5,820 bases of DNA from Bryobacterales bacterium. GTDB taxonomy: Bacteria > Acidobacteriota > Terriglobia > Bryobacterales > Bryobacteraceae. The translations under genes were made by a program, and so were the position numbers. Under the pieces are notes generated by a model. The model was not told where the DNA came from. It did not search any database and saw nothing but the letters and a program-made list of their open reading frames with translations. The stretch is taken from assembly GCA_003142355.1 (NCBI GenBank), contig PLMF01000343.1, positions 1 through 5,820 of the forward strand, given 5' to 3'. Positions within the stretch are counted from its first letter, which is position 1. Each line of letters begins with the position of its first letter. Below are positions 1-4,804 of this stretch, one piece after another.

Positions 1-86
1 TGGACAAGACCCTGATGCTGTTCGGCGACGCCAAGGTGTTCGTCACCGAGATCCTCAAGGAACTACCCGCGAGGGCCGCCGCCTGA
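1..86 (+). CDS. pntB: NAD(P) transhydrogenase subunit beta, C-terminal end (partial)
   Basis: Only the last 27 codons plus TGA (84-86) lie in the window; the gene begins upstream. The visible residues contain LMLFGDAK followed by a helix ending in EILKEL. This matches the extreme C-terminus of PntB proteins (E. coli PntB ends in a very similar MLFGDAK...ILKAL). That segment belongs to the NADP(H)-binding domain III, on the cytoplasmic side of the membrane enzyme that couples hydride transfer between NAD(H) and NADP(H) to proton translocation. A short alanine-rich tail (ARAAA) extends past the E. coli end. The stop overlaps the proposed start of the following lipoprotein gene (CTGA), so the two are probably co-transcribed and translationally coupled. 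The identification rests on a short but distinctive motif. Confidence 0.85.
   Translation, partial: DKTLMLFGDAKVFVTEILKELPARAAA
71..75 (+). promoter_or_regulatory. Shine-Dalgarno sequence for the CTG-initiated lipoprotein
   Basis: GAGGG lies inside the 3' end of pntB, 7 nt before the CTG at 83-85. The position and spacing fit a ribosome binding site for a start overlapping the pntB stop. This helps decide the start, because the frame has no ATG, GTG or TTG near a sensible signal peptide. Confidence 0.45.
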
Positions 87-1237
87 CCCGATTTCTCTGC
101 TTCTTCCTGGCGGCGATCGCACTCTCTTGCAGTCATCCCGTCAAGACCGAAAGCCCCAAGCCCGCCGCCAACCGGTTTTCGGAGCCGGCGCCTCGCGACC
201 GGTACGCCGATGATGTCGGCCGTTTTCTGGCGGGATCGCCGGCCAGGCCCGGTAGCCAGTTCACCGCTCTTCAGGAACGCGACGACTGGGTAAAGCACCG
301 CGGCGAATTGGATCCCCGCTGGAACAAGATTGAGGACCAGTCTTTTCCCGCCATGCGCGCCTTCCAGAAGCGGGAGCTCAGCGGTGCTTCCATCACCGAC
401 TCGACGGTGTTCTATCCATTCAGTGGTCCGGACGCGCTCATGGTTACGATCTTCTTCCCCCAGAGCCCCGCGTACGTGATGGTTGGGCTGGAACCCGCCG
501 GAACATTGCCGTCGCCGAAGCAACTCGCCGGAAAGGATCTTGGGGAGTATCTCGCCAGCGTCAGGACAACCATCGCCTCGGAGCTGAGTCGCAGCTTCTT
601 CGTGACACGCCAGATGGACCGCCAGTTTCGGGGGCAAGTCACCGATGGCCTGTTCCTGCCGATCCTTCAGCTATTGGTCCGCACCAACCACACCATCCTT
701 GGCTTCCGGTATGTACGGTTGGATGATGCCGGACAAATCGTGGAGCGCGCGGCCGACTACAAGGCGCCCGGAAAGATCGGCAACAAGGGGGTGGAGCTCG
801 ACTTCCGGACCGACAGCGACCAGTCTGTTCACAAGCTCTTTTACTTCTCCGTCAACCTGTCCGACCCCCGCCTGCGGCAGAACCAGGCTTTCCTGAGTTT
901 CCTCACCGGCTTGAAGGGCGCTATCACGTTCCTCAAAGCAACCTCCTACATGATCCACAGGCAGGAGTTTTCGATGATCCGCGAGCGCATCCTCTCGGAC
1001 AGCCTCGCGGTCCTGCAGGACGACTCCGGGATTCCCTACCACTTCTTCGCTGCCGCGCACTGGCGAGTTCAGTTGTATGGCGACTATGTCCGCCCCTACG
1101 GCAGCTTCCGCTGGCTGGAACAACCGGACCTGAGAAAAGCCTACCTGACGTCGCAGCCGAAGCCTCTCGATTTCAAGATTGGTTACGGATACGGACGAAT
1201 CGCTTCGAACCTGCTGCTCGCCACACGAACGGATTAA
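83..1237 (+). CDS. Uncharacterised lipoprotein, probable CTG start
   Basis: This 384-residue protein has no function I can name. From CTG 83 it begins MTRFLCFFLAAIALSC: one arginine, a hydrophobic core, and a permissive lipobox (I-A-L-S-C) with the lipidated Cys at 16 and Ser at +2, suggesting export to the outer membrane rather than retention in the inner one. A Pro/Lys/Ala-rich linker follows. The body contains FYPFSGPD (about 110-117), a hydrophobic stretch ending in VGLEPAG (about 131-140), and a C-terminal GYGYGRIASNLLLATR. I have an unverified impression of a recurrent uncharacterised bacterial family with an FYPFSGPD/GLEP pattern. There are no transmembrane helices beyond the signal and no recognisable catalytic motif. 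The only conventional in-frame start, TTG 308, would give 309 residues and discard the signal and linker. The frame is clearly coding upstream of it. The gene is coupled to pntB and meets metB tail to tail. Confidence 0.75.
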   Translation: MTRFLCFFLAAIALSCSHPVKTESPKPAANRFSEPAPRDRYADDVGRFLAGSPARPGSQFTALQERDDWVKHRGELDPRWNKIEDQSFPAMRAFQKRELSGASITDSTVFYPFSGPDALMVTIFFPQSPAYVMVGLEPAGTLPSPKQLAGKDLGEYLASVRTTIASELSRSFFVTRQMDRQFRGQVTDGLFLPILQLLVRTNHTILGFRYVRLDDAGQIVERAADYKAPGKIGNKGVELDFRTDSDQSVHKLFYFSVNLSDPRLRQNQAFLSFLTGLKGAITFLKATSYMIHRQEFSMIRERILSDSLAVLQDDSGIPYHFFAAAHWRVQLYGDYVRPYGSFRWLEQPDLRKAYLTSQPKPLDFKIGYGYGRIASNLLLATRTD

Positions 1238-2355
1238 AGGGCCGCGTCGAGGTCCGCCAGCAGGTCGTCGAGGTCTTCGATGCCCACGGAAATGCGGATC
1301 AGGTCGGGAGTAATTCCCATCTGCTCCAGCACCTCGGCGGGGACGGAGGCGTGCGTCATGGTCACCGGGTGTTCGATCAGCGATTCCACGCCGCCCAGCG
1401 ATTCGGCGACCGTGAAAAGCCGGACGTTCTCCAGCATCCGGAATACCGCGTCCTGCCCCCCCTTCAGGCGGAATGAGAAGGTGCCTCCGTAGCCGCGCAT
1501 CTGCTTCTGGGCGAGCGCGTGTTGCGGGTGCGTCTCCAACCCGGGATGCAGCACCGCCGCCACTTTCGGATGGCTGCTCAGCCAGCGCGCGATCGCGAGC
1601 GCGTTGCGGTTATGCTCCTCCATGCGCACGGCCAGCGTTTTGATGCCGCGCAGCACCAGGAAACAATCCTGCGGGCCGGCGCAGGTTCCCATGGCGTTTT
1701 GCAGGAACCCGATCTTCTCGGCCAGCGCCGGATCTTTCACCACGGCGGCGCCGCCCACCACGTCGGAATGGCCGTTGATGTACTTGGTGGTGGAATGGAC
1801 CACGACGTCCACGCCGAGATCCAGCGGCCGCTGGAAATAGGGCGTGAGGAAGGTGTTGTCGCAAATCGCAATGGCGCCGTGCCGGTGAGCCATGGCGGCC
1901 ACCGCTTCGAGATCCACCAGGTTCATGAGCGGGTTGGTCGGCGATTCGATCCAGACGGCTTTGACATCGTCGGAGAAATCCACCCGCTCGCGCAAATCCA
2001 CGTAGCGGGCGTTGATCTTCTTCCCGCGCAGCACGCGTTCGAAGAGCCGGTGTGTGCCGCCGTAGAGATCGTTGTGGACCAGCACGGTATCGCCCGCCTC
2101 GAACATCATGAGCACGGTAGTTTCGGCGGCCATGCCGGTAGCGAAAGCAAAGCCGGCGGTGCCGCCTTCGAGCGAGGCGAGACAAGTCTCCAACACCTTA
2201 CGCGTCGGGTTCCCGCTTCGGGAATAGTCGAACGGCCCGGGCCGATTGACCCCTCGAAAGGCAAAGGTCGAGGTCTGATAAATGGGCGTCATCACCGCCC
2301 CCAGATGTTCCTGGGGATTATTCCCCGAATGAATCGCAAGCGTTCGAAATTTCAT
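1234..2355 (-). CDS. metB: Cystathionine gamma-synthase / gamma-lyase (PLP trans-sulfuration enzyme)
   Basis: This is a full-length (373 aa) cytoplasmic member of the Cys/Met-metabolism PLP family (fold type I). Visible landmarks are YSRSGNPTR (44-52, phosphate contact from the neighbouring subunit), GMAA (74-77), LYGG with the cofactor-stacking Tyr98, CDNTF with Asp166, STTKY with the PLP lysine Lys191, AESLGG with Glu318, and IRISVG with Arg354 for the substrate carboxylate. The product either joins cysteine to an activated homoserine to give cystathionine (MetB) or splits cystathionine to cysteine, 2-oxobutanoate and ammonia (gamma-lyase). The motifs do not separate the two, so the symbol is provisional. 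The ATG at 2355 gives the family's normal N-terminus, but no Shine-Dalgarno sequence precedes it. The gene lies last in the minus-strand series, 58 bp after vapC, and its stop shares TTAA with the lipoprotein stop. Confidence 0.93.
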   Translation of the reverse strand: MKFRTLAIHSGNNPQEHLGAVMTPIYQTSTFAFRGVNRPGPFDYSRSGNPTRKVLETCLASLEGGTAGFAFATGMAAETTVLMMFEAGDTVLVHNDLYGGTHRLFERVLRGKKINARYVDLRERVDFSDDVKAVWIESPTNPLMNLVDLEAVAAMAHRHGAIAICDNTFLTPYFQRPLDLGVDVVVHSTTKYINGHSDVVGGAAVVKDPALAEKIGFLQNAMGTCAGPQDCFLVLRGIKTLAVRMEEHNRNALAIARWLSSHPKVAAVLHPGLETHPQHALAQKQMRGYGGTFSFRLKGGQDAVFRMLENVRLFTVAESLGGVESLIEHPVTMTHASVPAEVLEQMGITPDLIRISVGIEDLDDLLADLDAAL

Positions 2356-2391
2356 TTAGAACTACATGATAGCGTCGAATGGCACGTAGAT

Positions 2392-2408
2392 CCGGCAGCG
2401 TTCGCCGG
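2392..2408 (-). terminator. Small GC hairpin after the PIN-toxin gene (weak terminator candidate)
   Basis: CCGGC (2392-2396) and GCCGG (2404-2408) form a perfect 5-bp stem with a 7-nt loop, just beyond the vapC stop and before metB. No T-tract follows in either direction, so it is not a typical intrinsic terminator. It could attenuate transcription or mean nothing. Confidence 0.2.
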
Positions 2409-2413
2409 TCTGG

Positions 2414-2815
2414 TCAAGCCAGAATTTCGCCGGGAGTCTTCCGGCCGGCCGAGGTCCGGTCGAAATCGCGATCGAAACTGACGAGCGTGAGATCCAGCCG
2501 ATCAGCGAGGGTGAACTGGTAGGCATCGTCGAAATCCAGGTTGAACCGGACCGCATTATCGAGGACGATGCGCAAGTCGGGCACTGGAACGGCTACGACA
2601 TGCACGCGCCCGGCATCGACAACATCGGCTAGAAACTCCTGTAGGGCCTTCAACTGACGCTTGCGAATCAGCAACGTGGCGATCGAGTGCAAAGCGTAGT
2701 CTGAAAGGAACAGAGAATGCTCCGCCCTGTTTCGAAGCAATTCGACAGCAGCGGATGCGTTTGCCTGCTCGAGCAGGACCTCGAGGAATACATTGGTGTC
2801 GAGCAGCAGCTTCAC
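2414..2815 (-). CDS. vapC: PIN-domain toxin, VapC family
   Basis: This 133-aa protein has the size of VapC ribonucleases, which cleave RNA (often tRNA or rRNA) using Mg ions held by acidic residues. The N-terminus LLLDTNVFLEVL gives the first PIN acid, Asp6. DFDDAYQFTLA (94-104) supplies the central pair, with Asp97 the likely ligand. LVSFDRDFD (111-119) supplies Asp115/Asp117. The usual glutamate in the second PIN segment is not evident: the aligned region reads LSDYALHSIATLL (37-49). Initiation is at GTG 2815, overlapping the antitoxin stop (GTGA), so translation should be coupled to the antitoxin, as is usual for these pairs. No strong ribosome binding site of its own is visible. It is the second gene of a two-gene module placed before metB. 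Confidence 0.88.
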   Translation of the reverse strand: MKLLLDTNVFLEVLLEQANASAAVELLRNRAEHSLFLSDYALHSIATLLIRKRQLKALQEFLADVVDAGRVHVVAVPVPDLRIVLDNAVRFNLDFDDAYQFTLADRLDLTLVSFDRDFDRTSAGRKTPGEILA

Positions 2816-3036
2816 GGCTGCTCGGTTCTTGCGGCCAGCAAAGCGTGCTGAAGCTCGACGGAGGTGAAGCGCTCGCGCATGTCCGACAAAGCGCCCGCCC
2901 AGCGGAAGGCCGGCTCGGGCACAGGGGTGTTGCCGCTCTTCGACGCCAGGGCTTCAATGAAACGCCGGACAGCTTCCTGCTGCTCCGGGCCCAATGTCCT
3001 GACTAAGTCTTCGATGGGTCGCGCCTGCTCCGCCAT
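2812..3036 (-). CDS. VapB-like antitoxin, DUF2281 type
   Basis: This 74-aa protein lies directly upstream of the PIN toxin and overlaps it by 4 nt. The N-terminal half is a predicted amphipathic helix (about 7-33) with the pattern LxPEQQEAVRRFIEAL, common in DUF2281 antitoxins. A short Pro-rich linker follows, then a conserved-looking tail with RWAGALSDMRERFTSVELQH (about 45-64). WAGAL..LR..(Y/F)TSVELQH is a recurrent C-terminal signature of antitoxins partnered with PIN toxins and probably wraps the toxin active site. No clear DNA-binding domain is visible, so autorepression cannot be read from the sequence. The ATG at 3036 is supported by AAGGAA 6 nt upstream. Family assignment is from recalled motifs; the role as antitoxin also follows from its position. 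Confidence 0.82.
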   Translation of the reverse strand: MAEQARPIEDLVRTLGPEQQEAVRRFIEALASKSGNTPVPEPAFRWAGALSDMRERFTSVELQHALLAARTEQP

Positions 3037-3056
3037 GACGTTCCTTTTCCTTCTCT

Positions 3057-3086
3057 ATTCTAATCTTCCGCCACCCCACCCACCAA
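3057..3086 (-). promoter_or_regulatory. Putative promoter of the antitoxin-vapC pair
   Basis: On the minus strand TTGGTG (3086-3081) and TAGAAT (3062-3057) are separated by 18 bp. The -10 matches consensus at five of six positions and the -35 at its first three. Transcription would begin near 3050, just upstream of the ribosome binding site and ATG 3036. The spacer is very G-rich. Inferred only from spacing and consensus. Confidence 0.4.
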
Positions 3087-3114
3087 CTTGGCCGTCACCT
3101 CCGGCAGGGGGGCC

Positions 3115-3516
3115 CTAAAGGAAGAGATCCGTCGAGACACGAAAGAACTCAGCCAGCTTGCGGATATGTGCTTTGCTGGGCTCGCGCTTGCCAGCCAGTA
3201 CCTCGGACGCAACGCTTCGGGAACCGAAGACCGGTAGCAGGTCGGCCTGGCGTAGACCGCGATGCTCCATCAGGAACGCAATCATCTTGTGCGGCGGTAC
3301 GTCGGGGAGCGAATAGTGCGAATCGTCGTAGTCTTTGATCAGCTTTTCGAGAAGATCCCGCACTGCGGCTTCCTCCGCCGTCGCATCCGGTTTGCGGTCC
3401 AGGGATTCCATCACTTCGACCAGGCGATCGAACTCTTCGTCGGTCTCGATCACTTTCGGCAACACGGTCGCGCAGAGGCGCCCATATTTGGCTGGGTTCA
3501 GCGTAGTCACGCCCAT
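3115..3516 (-). CDS. higA: HigA-type antitoxin, XRE-family helix-turn-helix
   Basis: This 133-aa cytoplasmic antitoxin belongs to the HigA group (COG5499-like). The N-terminal region, about 1-70, is helical and acidic (TDEEFDRLVEVMESLD, then ATAEEAAVRDLLEKLI) and leads into DYDDSHYSLP, typical of this group. The C-terminal half, about 78-133, is an XRE helix-turn-helix: FLMEHRGLRQADLLPVFGSR, then SEVLAGKREPSKAHIRKLAEFF. It should neutralise HigB and bind the operon promoter. I chose ATG 3516 because GGGAGG lies about 10 nt upstream and translation begins in the family-like part. ATG 3525 is possible but sits almost on the same GGGAGG. The gene overlaps the 3' end of higB by 10 nt. Its open frame runs back to 3819 through higB, but that extension is an Arg-rich shadow. 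Confidence 0.87.
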   Translation of the reverse strand: MGVTTLNPAKYGRLCATVLPKVIETDEEFDRLVEVMESLDRKPDATAEEAAVRDLLEKLIKDYDDSHYSLPDVPPHKMIAFLMEHRGLRQADLLPVFGSRSVASEVLAGKREPSKAHIRKLAEFFRVSTDLFL

Positions 3517-3803
3517 TTTTTCCATCCCTCCCGGTCGTATTTCTTGTGCGTGAGCAGAGCCTTCAGATAGATCGTCCGCGCCGGATAGAACACGGTGGCG
3601 ATCAGCCGATACCGGTTCCCCCGGATGTTGAACACCAGGGCTTCGCCAACCTGGTCGGCGTCGAGGAAGGACAGCCGCACATCTCGGATGCTGTCCCAAT
3701 GCGCGGCAGCCGCGGTCTTGAACCAGGACGCCACCTCTTCGGCCACGTCCAGCGATTTCCCTTTGAGGAGCAGGTGCAAGCCGCGCATGCTGACCACGTT
3801 CAC
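3507..3803 (-). CDS. higB: HigB toxin, ribosome-dependent mRNA interferase family
   Basis: This 98-aa protein matches the HigB_toxin family in length and layout (RelE-like fold). HigB proteins cleave mRNA on the translating ribosome. Key visible segments are SWFKTAAAAHW (26-36), VFNIRGNRYRLIA (57-69) and YLKALLTHKKYD (79-90). The GN.YRLI and TH..YD motifs are the strongest family signature, with His86 and the nearby lysines and tyrosine plausible active-site residues. The start is GTG 3803, which gives the expected beginning of the fold (MNVVSMRGLH); the ribosome binding site is poor. The toxin precedes its antitoxin, the normal order for higBA and opposite to most toxin-antitoxin modules. 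It lies 50 bp after cysK in the same direction. A dyad-rich region overlaps its start. Confidence 0.88.
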   Translation of the reverse strand: MNVVSMRGLHLLLKGKSLDVAEEVASWFKTAAAAHWDSIRDVRLSFLDADQVGEALVFNIRGNRYRLIATVFYPARTIYLKALLTHKKYDREGWKKWA

Positions 3804-3827
3804 AAGAACATGTTAGCATAATGCGAA
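3794..3827 (-). promoter_or_regulatory. Candidate HigA operator / higBA promoter region
   Basis: Three dyads are packed here. AACATGTT (3807-3814) is a perfect 8-bp palindrome. TTAGCATAATGCGAA (3813-3827) is symmetric at six of seven arm positions. GTTC-ACAA-GAAC (3798-3809) spans the GTG start of higB. A weak -10-like TATGCT (3820-3815, minus strand) lies in the second dyad. Binding by HigA here would block higBA transcription. No good -35 element is visible. The operator role is inferred. Confidence 0.4.
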
Positions 3828-3853
3828 CGCGGCGATGGGAGTGATCGCTTGTG

Positions 3854-4804
3854 CTAGACGATCCCCTCGAACAGCACCGAGCTCAGATACCGTTCGCCGG
3901 AATCGGGCAGAATCGCCACGATGGTCTTGCCTTTGAATTCCGGCGCGCGGGCTAGCCGCACGGCCACGGCTACCGCGGCGCCGCACGAAATGCCGGAGAG
4001 AATGCCCTCCTCCTTGGCCAGCCGGCGGGCGAAATCGATGGCTTCGTCGTTGCTCACGGTCTCGATGCGGTCCACCACGCTCAGGTCGAGCGTGCCGGGG
4101 ATGAAGCCGGCGCCGATCCCCTGAATCTTGTGCGGCCCCGGCTTCAGCGGCTCTCCCTTGAGGTTCTGGGTGAGGATGGGGCTGGCTTCCGGCTCTACCC
4201 CTACCGCAAGAATGGCCTTCCCACGGACTTGCTTGATGTACCGCGAGACGCCCGTAATGGTGCCGCCGGTCCCAATGCCCGAGACCAGCACGTCGATCTG
4301 GCCCGCGGTGTCGTCCCAGATCTCTGGACCGGTGGTCTCGAAGTGGATCTGCGGATTGGCGGGGTTCTCGAACTGCTGCAGCAGAACGTAATGGCCGGGG
4401 TCCGAGCGCTGGATCTCGACCGACTTGGCGATGGCGCCCTTCATGCCCAGCGGGCCTTCCGTCAGCACCAGCTTGGCGCCGAACGCCGCCAGCACCTTGC
4501 GCCGCTCGAGCGACATGGTCTCGGGCATGGTCAGCGTAATGGGATAGCCCTTGGCCGCCGCCACGAAGGCCAGCGCAATCCCGGTATTGCCGCTGGTCGG
4601 CTCCACCAGTTCCTTGCCGGGCTTGAGCACGCCGCGCTTCTCGGCGTCCCAAACCATGGCCGCGCCAATGCGGCACTTGACGGAGTAGGCCGGGTTGCGG
4701 CCTTCGATTTTGGCGAACACGGTGGCGCCGCCGCCGTTGACCACGCGGTTCAGTTTGACCAGCGGAGTCCGCCCGATGCTCAATACGTTGTCGTCGAATT
4801 TCAT
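3854..4804 (-). CDS. cysK: Cysteine synthase A (O-acetylserine sulfhydrylase)
   Basis: This full-length (316 aa) cytoplasmic fold-type-II PLP enzyme makes cysteine and acetate from O-acetylserine and sulfide. Landmarks run in order: [12 protein letters not shown] (9-20), [22 protein letters not shown] (37-58) with the PLP lysine Lys43, [11 protein letters not shown] (69-79, substrate carboxylate loop), [11 protein letters not shown] (175-185, phosphate loop), GISCGAAV (271-278) and PDSGERYLS (300-308). The near identity of the lysine block to E. coli CysK favours CysK over CysM or cystathionine beta-synthase. No extra regulatory domain is present. The ATG at 4804 overlaps the metY stop (ATGA), and a perfect AGGAGG lies 10 nt upstream. 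Pairing with metY suggests a joint response to sulfur supply, but no regulatory site is visible because the operon start is outside the window. Confidence 0.96.
   Translation of the reverse strand: MKFDDNVLSIGRTPLVKLNRVVNGGGATVFAKIEGRNPAYSVKCRIGAAMVWDAEKRGVLKPGKELVEPTSGNTGIALAFVAAAKGYPITLTMPETMSLERRKVLAAFGAKLVLTEGPLGMKGAIAKSVEIQRSDPGHYVLLQQFENPANPQIHFETTGPEIWDDTAGQIDVLVSGIGTGGTITGVSRYIKQVRGKAILAVGVEPEASPILTQNLKGEPLKPGPHKIQGIGAGFIPGTLDLSVVDRIETVSNDEAIDFARRLAKEEGILSGISCGAAVAVAVRLARAPEFKGKTIVAILPDSGERYLSSVLFEGIV

Noticed and set aside
671..1123. 150-codon minus-strand open frame within the lipoprotein gene
   Set aside because: It is a GC-driven antisense frame; the plus-strand frame has a signal peptide and continuous protein-like sequence.
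1519..2481. 320-codon plus-strand open frame antisense to metB
   Set aside because: Its His/Arg/Gly-rich translation has no family features, and the opposite strand encodes a full PLP enzyme with every catalytic motif.
2556..2957. 133-codon minus-strand open frame spanning the antitoxin and toxin genes
   Set aside because: Its Arg/Ser/Cys-rich shadow translation overlaps both genes of a standard module.
3087..3106. Possible terminator hairpin after higA (GCCG...CGGC)
   Set aside because: The stem is only 4 bp and no T-tract follows, so it is not distinguishable from chance in GC-rich DNA.
3115..3819. Long 234-residue version of the HigA frame starting at ATG 3819
   Set aside because: The extra N-terminal 101 residues overlap the whole of higB in another frame and are Arg/Gly-rich low-quality sequence; HigA-like sequence begins at about 3516.
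3801..3853. Inverted repeat CACAAG (3801-3806) and CTTGTG (3848-3853) flanking the cysK-higB gap
   Set aside because: Six bases separated by about 40 are expected often by chance, and the arms lie at gene ends with no matching target duplication or mobile-element gene.
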